A program made the translations under genes and the position numbers. DNA of 64,000 nucleotides from Conchocele bisecta (Eukaryota; Mollusca; Bivalvia; Lucinida; Thyasiridae): contig JAQRGA010000165.1 in NCBI GenBank assembly GCA_029237695.1, positions 1 to 64,000 on the forward strand. The letters are read 5' to 3'. Below are positions 36,501-47,559 of this stretch, one piece after another. The stretch's first letter is position 1, and the number at the start of each line of letters is the position of its first letter. Below the pieces are notes generated by a model. It did not search any database and was not told where the DNA came from. It saw only the letters and a list, made by a program, of their open reading frames with translations.

Positions 36501-37157
36501 AGCATCAACACAACTCCACAATCTACGTCGCTTATATCGAGAGTACAAGATAGCAAATATGTGAACAAATTACTATATACAAGACAAACAAACAAACAAA
36601 ATATAGAAGAAAAAAAATCTCAACAAAAATGGACAAATGAATTTTCTGATGATAATTTATGCTGGCAACAAATTTACACATTAGCTTTCGATTGTACAAT
36701 AGACTCAACATTACGCAATTTCCAGTATAGATATAATGCGTATCATTGGGACAAATAAACTACTCTATCGTTGTAATATAGTAAATAGCAGTCTATGTTA
36801 TTTTTGCTCTATGTATGTTGAGAGCATAAAACACATGTTCTGGGAATGTATGCATGTGCAACATTTTTGGTCACAGCTTCGAAATTATCTAAATGAAAAA
36901 GACTTAACATATGAAATAAATTTTCGAAGTATTTCTCTAGGAATAACAAATAAGGCACTGATGGTAAAACAATTGAATTTTATAATTTTGTTAGCGCAAA
37001 ATACTATATTTTCAAATGTAAATATGAAAAGCATGATATTACTTTCGAATCTTTTGTAAGTTACTTGAAAAATAGAATACATATAGAAGAAGAAATAGCG
37101 ACAATGAAAGACAAAAGAGAACAGCATATTATTAAGTGGGGCAGGTTTAATATATAA
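33523..37157 (+). pseudogene. Tx1/L1-like LINE ORF2: endonuclease-reverse transcriptase, frameshifted
   Basis: The endonuclease occupies residues 1-240 (SFNVKGMGS, FIQEAHF, LINIYGPN, IIGGDFNIIL, CRLDYFLIS, FKSDHSLV). After a frameshift cluster near 34615-34700 the reverse transcriptase reads NNKSPGSDGLTVEFYK, LIPKKDSD, NWRPISLLNVDYK, FADFAKAFDTVEH (motif A), RQGGPLSPYLF and catalytic FADDATF. Another shift near 35636 leads into the thumb/connection region, followed by shifts near 36280 and 36750. The C-terminus has CYFCSMYVESIKHMFWEC, a C-x2-C...H...C motif seen in L1/Tx1 proteins, and ends IIKWGRFNI at 37157. Total of about 1210 codons is normal for the group. Confidence 0.88.
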
Positions 37158-37975
37158 AGTTCTTATAGGCACCGCACGAAAAATCAAGCACAACATATCT
37201 CTATATTAAATATAAACTACACAACTACACAGGTCCAGCAGGTGTGAACACAGAGAAAGAAACCCTTACATTCTTCCTTCTTTTTCATGCTCTGTATATC
37301 TTAACTACTTTACTCTCCCATACATTTCACTTTTTAATATAGTATGTAATCATTGTATTTCATTTAGCTATATTCTCTTGTAAACTTTATAAAATGTACA
37401 TGTTGTATTTAAAAGTGGAAATAAACCATTTAATAACAAAAAAACAAAAAAAAAGATTATTACTGATCCTACTGATTTTGGGAGGGGCCAAGTGATTCTG
37501 GTGTGGCGAGGACCTGGCATCAGATCAGGATTATTCTGATTTCATGGCTGAATATATAGTTTTGTTATTGTAAATATTCAGTTCTGATTTTGGGATTTTC
37601 CCCCCATTTGTACATGTACTTTCGAGAACTGACTCGCAAAGGTTGTACATAGTTCCAAGTGAAATATCGCCTGCACAAAATGTCACATGATCTCTCTAAG
37701 TCGTACGACACTTGATCAAATATGGCGAAATGATGCATGCCTAAATACTTCAGTCACAAAACATAACAATGATGGTTTCAACATTAATTGGCCACAAATT
37801 GCAATAATGCGCGAGCATTGGCACTGCACGAGCGTTGGCATACCCACTCTAGGAAAATAGTTTTTTTCGCAATAAAATCAATTTTATTTTAACGGAATTT
37901 CATTAAAACAAATATTTTGGGGAGGGTGACTTTTTTGTTATTGATGAAAAAGTACTTTACTTTATTTTTTGTATT

Positions 37976-38395
37976 TATTGTGTTTAATGGCCAAAAGTTT
38001 GTCTGCAGCAAAACATGGAACAGACGGTTGTAACCGCCGCAAATTTCTTGCGCCGATTACCAGACGAACATGCATTTTTTATATTATGCAGTATCTTCTG
38101 CATGTAGCCGAATGGGAATTTGTCAGGAATCCGACACATTTTACGCCGTTTTGTGTTCATTATTATCCCCTCACCGATAAGCAGGAGGGAATATAGTGTT
38201 AGTCCATGTATGCGTGTATGTAAGTACATATACATGTAGGTTAGTAACACCTTTCATTTATGAACCACTTATGATTTTAATAATATTTGGCCACAATGTG
38301 TATCTAGGGATGGTGCTGTGTTTCGTATACACCCCACGTCTGAACAACTAGACATAGAAGGTAGATTACTGAGGACTTCACTGTCCCATCACGTA
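37976..38395. other. unassigned intergenic sequence
   Basis: No gene, repeat or RNA recognised. Short frames on both strands (around 37969-38250) are chance ORFs. Confidence 0.4.
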
Positions 38396-39215
38396 GTAAC
38401 TAGATGGCCGCGGCCTGCATGTCGCGCCTTGGGGCGAGGCATGGACACTAAAAAAAGAGATATAGTAGACGGAAAAACTTTAACCAAGACACTTTAACAG
38501 GACACACGTACGTATGTACGTACGGACGGACGGACGGACGGACGGACGGACGCCAAAGTGCCGACTATATCGCGCTTTCCGCAAGCGGGCGCGACAAAAA
38601 CTTTAACCAAAAACTTTAACCAAAAATTTAACCAAAGTAATTTGACCTTGACATTTGGCACAGGGGCCGCACGGGTGGGTGTAGTGGTAAGAATGAAAAT
38701 ATGGATGATGATAAACAGGCATGTAAAGGTTCAAGGTAATGGGCAAAGTAGGTGCATATATATAGTACATGAAAAAACTTTAACAAAAACTTTAACCAAA
38801 AACTTCAAAGTAATTTGACCTTGACATTGGGCACAGGGGCCGCACGGGTGGGGGGTAGAATGAAAATATGGATGATGATAAACACCCATGTGAAGTTTCA
38901 AGGTAATGGGCAAAGCAGTTGCAGAGATATAGTATAACGAAAAACTTTAACCAAAAAACGTTAACCAAAAACTTTAACCGAAAACTTCAAAGTAATTTGA
39001 CCTTGACATTGGGCACAGAGGCCGCACGGGAAAGGGGTAGAATGAAAATATAGATGATGATAAACACCCATGTGAAGTTTCAAGGTATTGGGCAAAGCAG
39101 TTGCAGAGATATAGTATACTTTAACCAAACACTTTAACCGGACACACGTACGTACGTACGTACGCCAAAGTGCCGACTATATCGCGCTTTCCGCAAGCGG
39201 GCGCGACAAAAATGG
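38396..39215 (+). mobile_element. Helentron-like tandem element, family C copy 2
   Basis: Starts AACTAGATGGCCGCGGCCTG, followed by a short array. The core is about three ~150-170 bp units with AACTTTAACCAAAAACTT, AATTTGACCTTGACATTGG and GGCACAGGGGCCGCACGGG. Two termini are present, at 38505-38598 and 39138-39207. Each has (ACGG)n or (ACGT)n followed by GCCGACTATATCGCGCTTTC and the hairpin CCGCAAGCGG within TCGCGC...GCGCGA. Two copies are therefore joined tail to head. Non-coding. Confidence 0.7.
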
Positions 39216-39229
39216 GATATAGGGATGCA

Positions 39230-40050
39230 AAAGTCATCTGTCCGTATGTCCATCACGTTTTCCATTCCGCTATAACTTCTTTACCGTACGACCGATTGGC
39301 TCATCACTTTATGTGCTTGTTCATCCATATTTTCATTCCCCACCCACCCATGCTCCCCACATGTCCAAGGTCAACGTCAAATGACTTAGAAATTTGCGTC
39401 CAGTAGATGCGTGCTCGTTTTTCCATTATCCTATAACCTCCTTATCTTATGACCAATTGGCTTGAAACTTGATGTGCATGTTTATTATCATCCCTATTTT
39501 CCCCCTCCCACCCATACTCCCAACATGCCCAAGGTCAAGGCCAAATCACATAAAATTACGTCCAGTATATGCGTGCGCGTTTCTCTAATCTAGTAGAACT
39601 TGTTTACTGTATGACCGATGGGCTTGAAACTATGTGTATGCTTATTTCCATCCATATTTTCCTTCCCGATCCCACCCATGCTCCCCCATGCCCAAGGTCC
39701 AGATCAAATAACTCTTAAATTTGCGTCAAATAGATGCGCGCATATTTCTACATTCTCCTACAACCTCTTTACTGTATTACTGATTGACATAAAACTTAAT
39801 ATGCATGTTTCTCATCATGCATAATTATGTTCATTCTCCACCCCAGCCAATCTCTCCTCCATGCCTAAGGTCAAATAACTTTGACATTTCTGTCTAATAT
39901 GTGCGTTTCCATTCTCCTATAACTTCTTTACTGTATTCTCTTAGCACTTAATGTGCAGGTTTTTCATCATCCATAGTTTCATTTCCAACCCCAGCATGCT
40001 CCCCTTTGCCCCACGTCAAGATCAACTAACTTTGAAATTCCCAGTTCAGT
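39230..40050 (-). repeat. ~160 bp tandem array, family D
   Basis: Five units with period near 160 bp, each with CTATAACTTCTTTACCGTA-like sequence, GACCGATTGGCT, CTTGATGTGCATGTTTATC, CCCACCCATGCTCCC and CCCAAGGTCAAGGTCAAAT. Fragments of the same family lie at 45860-45965 and 61540-61835. The period is in the range of described bivalve satellites; identity to any named one was not tested. Confidence 0.8.
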
Positions 40051-40399
40051 ACCATAATTCGTATATGTCACTATGTAATCCCGTGGGCTTTGCATGTTGA
40101 TTCTTGTTTCTTGTTATTTTTAATATTTTTGGCGTATTCCAAAAAAAATGACGGTGGGCGCCGTTTTTTTGGCCGCCATCTTGGATTAAAAATGGCCGCC
40201 TTAGCAACAATTGTTTTGCCAATAACTTCGCCAATAATCGTCGTAGAAACAAAATTCCGGTGTCTATACCCACATTATCAGGGTCAAGGTTGCTGATGGC
40301 ATAGTTAAAATTATGATATAACATTCGCCATCTTGAAATTCAAGATGGCCGCCATGGCACATTTTGTCGTAATATTATGATATAATATCACATGGACAA

Positions 40400-41055
40400 A
40401 GTTAGAGCAGATAGACCCACATTTAATTATATGTGCACCAAATTATGCGAATGTTAACAATTTAATTACGCCGTTTGCATGCAAACATGACCCTTTGGTG
40501 TAAAATGTGGCAAATAAATATACATACAAAATTTACAACTGTATTTATTGACTCAATTCAAGATTCTTTCCATAGACAAGGAACTGGCATCGTTCTCATT
40601 AGCTGAGGAGACAATATGTATTTCGATTGATTCAACAATGACATAAGTATGCAGATAAATGTATTCTTGTATTGTACTTATTAACATATACCTGCTGTCG
40701 AATATACCTTACTATGGTTGAGATCAACATAACAATAAACAACAGTTCAAGTGTCTCGCAATATACATTGTATGTATCCTGGTAAGAACATCATTACACT
40801 ATTCAACTCATTAACATATCGATGGTCTAGTGAATTGATGTTGTATGTGCAATACTTTATGTCGTTATGTATACCTGTACTGTGTGATCATTGAACTGAA
40901 GTAGACACATACAACAGATATTGACCAAAATCAATTATTATTGCACACATTTATATTAATGAGTAGAATATCAAAAGAATGTTGCTGACTACTATTAGCC
41001 CAATCCAAACTGATTATTTTCGAATATATAGCGAGTAACAATAACAGTATGTCCG
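40400..41055. other. 3' flank of the XPG-like gene
   Basis: AT-rich sequence inside the element, downstream of the minus-strand gene. No ORF or repeat recognised. Confidence 0.4.
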
Positions 41056-44000
41056 TTATTGATAATGGTTTCTACTGGACACGATCTTCTTCATTACTAT
41101 ACACTGAGTCAAACTAATTGTCATCATCGGTTGCCAATATGTCTGTGTTAATACACATATCGTCATTGGCACCACACCTGCACAGTTCTGTACAGGGAAG
41201 AAAGCTTTCCTTACATGAACATTTACCGGAGCATTTGCTAGCAACACAGCAACACCTGACCAGTTCAACGACAGCTTCCGGTGCTGGTAGAACCCGTGAT
41301 ACAACAGGAACCCAGTCTCCATCCTGCTGCGACCACCCAAGTGTGGCACGATCTAACACGGCTTTCTGGCTGGTTATGTCCAGTGCCCAGACATGAGCCT
41401 GCAGATGAGCACGGTTGACATGCTCAATCATGGCTCATTGCGTTGTCGGCAGCTTCTCCACGCCTTGGTTGCCTTTCAACTGTTTGAACAGGTGCCATCT
41501 CATGCCCTTGGCATTGCAAAATTTACTGTTGAATAGCTGGCATAAGAACTTTTCGCACCCAGCATGGACAGCCTGGGATGGAATCGATCCAACACCAAGC
41601 TCAGTAAGCGCACTTACCACATCGTCACTGGCCTTCACAAATGTTTTGAAGCAAGTCAGCTTACCCTTTCCATTTATATGACCAGTCGTGTCTGATCCAC
41701 TGAGCGCATGCAACCCTGGTAATGCGGTAGCCATTTCCGGTCCTAAAGCTTTATAGATGCCATTCAGTGGAACCTTTCCTCGTCTGTCCCCAGTGCCCAT
41801 AATAAAAACCGTTTCAGGACTTAGCAAAGGCACTCTACGCAAAGCCAGTACAAGTACATCCGTGTCTTGTGTGTATATGTGTACTGTATTTCCCAAGTTA
41901 CTCACTGCCACCGCGTATAGTATAGCAAGCGTATCAGCTTCCTCCTGTGTGCTCTCAAGTTTTACCATAGTATTCCCTGTTGACATCGCTCCCTTTCGCG
42001 TATGGGTTGTCACTGCAACCTTGCATTCATCGATGGACCTTTGTGCAAGATACAGCGTTAGCTGATCTTTTGTTTCCTTACTTGAAAGGAACGCTTTGAA
42101 GTCTTTGATTGGCGTTGCATCCTCTACTTTGTGACCCCTCTCTGAAGATCTCCCAGCCGTACGCAACATTCGTGTTTGGTCCTTGAGAGAGTCTTGTACA
42201 CTGTAGTCATCAAATATGATATACCCTTCCGAATATCCACGCGATTTGCTATCAATAGCCCGAACAAATGCGTCTGCCAAGTCGTTACATGTATGGATTA
42301 CGTGTTTATGTAAAACCATTTCATTCACCAGAGCCATCCCATCAACTATGATGCTCGCATCTGTCGTTTCATCTGACTCATCAATACGAGTTTGATCTGT
42401 CACCAAATCATCAGCTCATTGGCCAGCTTGAACGTATCAAGACATGGATAGAGGGAACCACTGCTGATAAGTCATGGTTTCCAATGACATCTTCAAGATT
42501 TACGTCCCTAGACGACTTGGCAACGACAAGAAGACGGACAAATAGAGAGTTTGTTGCCTTCAGAGTGAATTCTTCGGATTTGCCTTTCAGTTTTACAGTC
42601 TTGCAACCATCACCCCAATTAAGTTGCGTTCTCGTGTGCCACGTAGGAACTGCAGTAGGTTCATGACTTGCTTCATGTACATACGTGCCAATTTGTACAT
42701 CAGGTACTTGTCATAAGCACGATCGAAGTCATCCATGTGCTTAGTCAGATCCAGTGATTGTGTCAGCGTCAATAGCTTCTGCTGAACGCTATTAGCATCA
42801 CCACCATCTTTGAACACGTCTGTGAGCTCATGTAGGGCAACGTATATTGCTTGCCTTAATGTCGGTTGGTGTTCAAAGAAGACATCGATCTAGAGGTCAA
42901 ACAACACCTGCTGTGTTATCTGGTGCGCGTCTATGGCTCTGTTGTGGTGCTTCCCGTTTAGTATCTGGGCAACAGCAACGCTGCTATACAAGTCAGCATC
43001 TACCCATGCCTGGTCCAGGCCACTAGATTCCAAAGTAGCCACAATACACCGTAATCCACATAACACAGTGTGGAATTGGCCAGGACTCTCAATCGTCATC
43101 TCACTGAATTGAGGATCTAGGTATGGGATTTTGCGAGCTCGTTTGTACAGATCCATGTCCAACCAAGCTAGAACCGGGCCAGAGCAAATGGTGCCATTCA
43201 GATTGTGTAACTGTTCTAGTGCAGTGGTGAGTGACGGCCATTCATGAGCTGCAGCATTAATTAAAGGGAGTGTGTGTACCTTATCCGCTGCATTGCTTCC
43301 TTCAAGAGTTGCTTCACAAACAATCGAATTTTAAGCCGACCAGACCGGTATTTGTTGTGTTCTTACCTGTGTATCAGTAACAGACTGCGAACTTACTGTT
43401 GCTGGTACTTGTTCGCAAGATTGGCGATGAACAGAACGCGCTAGAAGCCATATGGTATCCTTCAGCCGCGAAGCAATAAGCTCGTCATCATTACTGCCGA
43501 TCTCAAAATTGGGGTAATGGGGAGAATTTTCTGGTTTAGGATTATCTGATATTTTACTTTGTACCAGCTGCACGACTGTTTTCGGAACATCAGTTAGAGT
43601 TCTTGACGTTGTACTGGACTTTGGCTGAGGGATGATAGAGAGGGGGAGAGGGTCACATGTACCATGAGTGATATGTTGCTGCTGATACATCGCCGTCGCA
43701 TGGAAAGAGTTATTTCCATCCGGAGTGTCTACATTAGCATCGATGTTGTCAATTGAAAATCGGAGCTGATTGTGGCGATGAAGTCCCGGTGGAATATAAA
43801 CACCACCATGGGACTCCATGTTTTGCTGCACGCCAGTAGCAATTTGTGTTACGCATTGCTTTACACGACTATATGGAACAACTACACCAGCCTGGGAAAG
43901 AAGATGTATAAACTTATAGCTACACCAAACATGCTCACAGTACAGTGAAATTACAAGTGTAATTGGGGTTTCAATAGTAGACCTAAACGTACTTCGCGAT

Positions 44001-44260
44001 TGCGAAGTAGGTTCATACAATATTTGACGGTTTGATTTGTGTGCTTGTACGATCTGCTGACTTATAGCATGTGTCGACCTGTCAATAGTATCTGCCCGTG
44101 TGTCTGTTTTGACCGAATGTACACCTTGTATTATCCATCTTATTAGGTTGTGAAGCACCCGTGGAATTCCACCATCACCACTATCTTCAAGGAATCCATC
44201 AAACACCCATGGGTCCGTTTTGGTTTTGACCCTGACCCCAAACACGTGACATTGACCCAT
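41056..44260 (-). pseudogene. transposon-type protein with XPG/FEN-like region and Cys-rich tail, broken
   Basis: Collinear pieces read on the minus strand. 43331-44260 (309 codons) holds VLHNLIRWIIQG, YSRVKQC, GVYIPPGLH, SIDNIDANVDTPDGNNSFHATAM and TLTDVPK. 42890-43162 holds ESSGLDQAWVDADLYS and LNGKHHNRA. 42593-42817 is helical. 41435-42406 (323 codons) holds STQEEADTLAILYA, YTQDTDVLVLALRR and LPGLHALSGSDTTG...GKGK, which resembles the acidic-cluster and helix-2-turn-helix layout of XPG/FEN nucleases. 41056-41431 ends in CCCVASKCSGKCSCK...CTELCRCG, a CXC-like Cys-rich tail. Stops or shifts separate the pieces. I recall similar proteins as unnamed predictions in corals and molluscs. Confidence 0.65.
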
Positions 44261-44638
44261 TTTTTTTCATCAAAAACCCAATTCATTGACACAACATTCA
44301 TTAATGCCTACACCTGAGACAACGACCAAAATATGTAATGCATTGGTGACCCAGATAACGATATTTGGGCGTTTTTTTATGGATATTTGACCTTGACATT
44401 GACTGCCAGAGCGTGACATTGAGCCCAAATCATTTTGAAACCACCACCAACATACTCAGCTACCTGAGAAACCATACAAACGACACCAAGTTTGTGAAAA
44501 TCGCACCATACGTTGCCGAGATATACCAATAACGAGATTTGTATGGCGGCCATTTGAATTCAAGATGGCAGCCAAAGTAATGGCGGGAAAAAATGGCGCC
44601 CACCCTCATTTTTTCGGGAATACCCCAAAGATATTAAA

Positions 44639-45793
44639 AACTAGATTGGTCAGTAAGCGAGGCTTACGGAATACCCCCCGCGTGGGCCCACGTACCCCTA
44701 AATATGTAAAATATTCCAAGTGTGGGCTTGTGACCTTCACTCTGGGCTTAGCGGGGTCGGCACGAACGTGAATGTGAAGCAGATCCGAGCAAGGAAATAG
44801 AAGTTATAACCGATTTCTCTGATGTTAAGTTTTGTAAACAGACTAGTATGTGATCTTGACCTTGCGATCAGCGGGGATATGTCACAGCATGATAGTAGAG
44901 CCTTAGATGAATGCATGCATGAAATATTAAGAATTGTAGATGAAGTTATAACATATTTCTTTCTGATGTTAAGTGTAAAGAGACCATGTATTTGACCTTG
45001 ACCTTGGTATCAGCGGGGGTTGGACGGTCGTGGATTTGGCACAGCATGGTAGTAGAGCCTTACAGGAATGCATGTGTGAAATATTAAGCATTTTAGATGA
45101 AGGAAATAGAAGTTATAACAATATTTCTCTGATGTTAAGTTTGGTAAAGAGACTAAGTATTTGACCTTGAACATGGGATCAGCGGCGGTTGGACGGTCGT
45201 GTATTTGGCACAGCATGGTAGTAGAGCCTTACAGGAATGCATGTGTGAAATATTAAGCATTTTAGATGAAGGAAATAGAAGTTATAACAATATTTCTCTG
45301 ATGTTAAGTAAAGAGACTAAGTATTTGACCTTGACCTTGGGATCAGCGGGGGTTGGACGTTCGTGAATTTCGCACATCATGGTAGTAGAGCCTTACAGGA
45401 ATGCATGTGTGAAATATTAAGCATTTTAGATGAAGGAAATATAAGTTATAGCAATATTTCTCTGATGTTAAGTTTACTTACGCACTGACGGACGGACGAA
45501 CGAACGGACGGACTGAGGACGGACGGACGGACGGACGGACGTTCTTACATTAGGGTACTTATGTGGCTTATCACATGTTAAATATTAGCCACATAAAACG
45601 ATTTTTAGCAACATAAAACGATTTTTTAGGTGGCTAATTATAACCAACCCTATCCTTTAACAAGTACATAACCCTGTGGGGCTAGCCACATAAGTACCCT
45701 AATGTGTGCCCGGACGGACGGACGGACGGACGGACGGACGGACAACCCGACTCCAGTATACCCCTCACAACTCGTTGCAGGGGGTATAATAAC
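44639..45793 (+). mobile_element. Helentron-like tandem element, family B copy 2
   Basis: Starts AACTAGATTGGTCAGTAAGC and GAATACCCCCCGCG as in the copy at 15326. It has about four ~169 bp units (TTTGACCTTGACCTTGG, GGTTGGACGGTCGTGG, GGCACAGCATGGTAGTAGAG), then a long (ACGG)n tract interrupted by a 159 bp MITE, and ends with the hairpin TATACCCCTC...CAGGGGGTATA at 45757-45788. Non-coding. Confidence 0.78.
45547..45705. mobile_element. 159 bp MITE inside the ACGG microsatellite
   Basis: Perfect 22 bp inverted ends (ACATTAGGGTACTTATGTGG at the left) at 45547-45568 and 45684-45705, with an AT-rich interior containing ACATAAAACGATTTTT twice. ACGG repeats lie on both sides. No coding capacity. Confidence 0.85.
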
Positions 45794-45859
45794 AAGAAAC
45801 TAGAATCATCACACAAAGCCCACGGGAGTTCTATAGCTTGCAGTATTACATATATTAAA

Positions 45860-45965
45860 TTCTGCTGTAACCTCTTTACCATACGAGTGATTCACTTGAA
45901 GCTATATATGCATGATTGTCATCATTCATACTTATTTTCATTCAGTAGATGCAGGTGTGTTCCTC
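45860..45965 (-). repeat. fragment of family D repeat
   Basis: A partial unit with CTGTAACCTCTTTACCATAC, GTGATTCACTTGAAGC and TGCATGATTGTCATCATTCA, matching the array at 39230-40050. It is cut by the MITE at 45976. Confidence 0.6.
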
Positions 45966-45975
45966 TATTCTCTTA

Positions 45976-46174
45976 CAGGGGAACCTCTCTAAACCGGACA
46001 CTCGGGGAAATGTAGATATTTACATTAGATGTGTTTCGCTGTTATGTATCCCTGATTGCAATGACCATGATTGCAAAACACTAGAATACGTCATGAAGTG
46101 CTCACATGTCTGATTTACAGTGAAACCTCTCCAAACCGGACACCATGGGTGTCCGGTTTGGAGAGGTTCCACTG
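45976..46174. mobile_element. ~200 bp MITE with three TIR copies (copy 1)
   Basis: Left end CAGGGGAACCTCTCTAAACC after a TA. The right part 46118-46174 is an almost perfect palindrome of two abutting termini (CAGTGAAACCTCTCC outward, centre CACCATGGGTG). Termini of the CAGTG..CACTG type next to TA point to the pogo/Tc1-mariner group. Non-coding. Confidence 0.7.
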
Positions 46175-46239
46175 TGCAACTTGTTTACCTCATCAATGTA
46201 CATGTTTGTGATTCGGTCACCACAGTGATGAGATACATA

Positions 46240-46264
46240 CCGTTGTGGGGGGGGGGGGGGGGGC
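46240..46264 (+). repeat. poly-G run
   Basis: About 21 uninterrupted G residues after CCGTTGT. It may form a quadruplex and may vary in length. No other feature. Confidence 0.7.
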
Positions 46265-46477
46265 GTTCTTGTTATCAAGGTTGCCAGCGAGGAGATTTGC
46301 TTCATCATAATGATGCCCTTATTTTAAATATTGTGGTTATACGATTGTTATTAATAAAATGTTATCGTTATAAAGCAAATGACAGTATTATGTCTGTATA
46401 TTTGAAAATCTCCATATATACCGGTTTTCACATTATGTAACATTCAGCCTTCTGAGACTGCAACCTTCACCATATTA

Positions 46478-46679
46478 CAGTGAAACCTCTCTAAACCGGC
46501 CACAAATCAATATTAGTTGTGCTTAATTTTGAAACGGTTTCAGGACATTTATCTCCGATGTCCATGTCTGTTCATGATCACAAACCACTCACATGTGTCT
46601 TGAAGTAGACAACTGCCTGATTTACAGTGGAACCTCTATACCGGACACCCGGTGTGTCCGGTTTAGGGAGGCTGCACTG
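46478..46679. mobile_element. ~200 bp MITE with three TIR copies (copy 2)
   Basis: Same family as 45976-46174. The left end is CAGTGAAACCTCTCTAAACC, and the right part 46625-46679 is a 55 bp palindrome of two termini with TA at both sides (46623-46624, 46680-46681). The interior ends in a GCCTGATTTACAG-type junction as in copy 1. Confidence 0.7.
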
Positions 46680-46739
46680 TACATTGAGGAAATGCGCTAA
46701 TTATAGTATTTGTGTTGTCCGCTCGTCAGTCAGTTAGTC

Positions 46740-47400
46740 AGGAGCCTTATTTACAAAACCATTTGGTGGAATAACTACACACAAATGCTTGTCATCAGAG
46801 GACGAACGACGACGCGTAAGACCCTGGGGCAAGTTTCACTAAACTTCTTGCGACTAAAATGTTCGCAAGCGCAAATTTAGGATCGTCTGGAAATTTCAAT
46901 CGATGGGTTTACATTTATTGAGCATATGCTAAACTGTGTTGATGTGCACTTTACAGACTATCATAATTTTGCACTTACAAACATTTTAGTCGTACGAAGT
47001 TTAGTGAAATGGCCCCCAGGTACAAAGTCAAGGTCACACTTGAAGGCCAGAATGAGAATAAAATATCCAAAACCGTTTGGTGGATTTTTGAATAGCTTCA
47101 CACAAATGTTTGTTATCATCAGAGGACAAACCACACATAGCATTTTCAAATAACTATGCAAAGAAGCTTGCCATGAAACGCAAGAACTGGGGGCCGTTTC
47201 ACTGAACTTCGCTAGCTCCATGGTAAAGGTGATACTTGGAGGTCAAAATGCATAGACAAAACCATTTGATGGGTTCTCGAATAACTACACATAAATACTT
47301 GCCATCATCAAACGTAATGGAGTATGCAAGATGAACATCCCTAGTTCCAATATCAGGGTCACACTTGGAGGTCAAAGTTCATTTGTTTCTTTTTAACAGC
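46740..47400. repeat. degenerate tandem repeat (~200-300 bp)
   Basis: Three diverged copies start near 46750, 47070 and 47260 with CAAAACCATTTGGTGG, AATAACTACACACAAATGC and TTGTCATCAGAGGA. Related phrases (GTTTCACTAAACTTC, GGTCACACTTGGAGGTCA) recur between them. Non-coding. Confidence 0.6.
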
Positions 47401-47559
47401 TATTGTATTCTAGATTTTCAGATAGCTATTGTGAGAATTTTCAGAAAGTGGCAACTGTTCAACAGCTGCATAGCAAGGTGGAATCCCGCAGTTCAGCTCT
47501 ACGGATGGGAAGTGGGAAATGGAACTTAGTATTTACATGTACATACAAAATATATATTC

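Larger units (their letters stand above)
31597..37452 (+). mobile_element. Tx1/L1-like LINE, near full length, with target site duplication
   Basis: A 5.86 kb insertion flanked by the 15 bp direct repeat AAGATTATTACTGAT (31582-31596 and 37453-37467). It has a 1.9 kb 5' region with tandem monomers, one long ORF2 (33523-37157), AATAAA at about 37420 and a short A-rich tail. No ORF1 is found upstream of ORF2. The uninterrupted paralogue near 48000 confirms the insertion point. Several frameshifts in ORF2 make it inactive, but the clean target duplication shows a fairly recent insertion. Confidence 0.88.
31002..37975. mobile_element. inverted-repeat DNA element, split by a LINE insertion
   Basis: The left end (31002-31265) and right end (about 37800-37975) are imperfect inverted copies. 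TACTTTTTCAATAATAAG and GTCATCCTCCCCAAA on the left match the reverse complement of 37870-37965, and the AGAGTGGGTAGGCCAATGCTC segment matches near 37815-37855. Interior parts (31400-31596 and 37468-37620) recur reversed and uninterrupted at 47560-48210 and 49110-49350, which defines a dispersed non-coding family. In this copy the interior is split by the 31597-37452 LINE. Confidence 0.7.
40117..44638 (-). mobile_element. inverted-repeat-bounded DNA element with XPG-like gene
   Basis: The left end (TTTTTAATATTTTTGGCGTA at 40117, then ATGACGGTGGGCGCC and CGCCATCTTGG) and the right end (reverse complement at about 44560-44638) are imperfect inverted repeats of at least 60-100 bp. Between them lies one long minus-strand gene in pieces (41056-44260). 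No target duplication is clear: the right end abuts a family B tandem element directly. The coupling of inverted termini with a single gene suggests a class II transposon of a type I cannot name. Confidence 0.6.

Noticed and set aside
40046..40324. 92-codon minus-strand ORF in the left end of the 40-44.6 kb element
   Set aside because: It lies in the inverted terminal region and reads repeat sequence; no domain.
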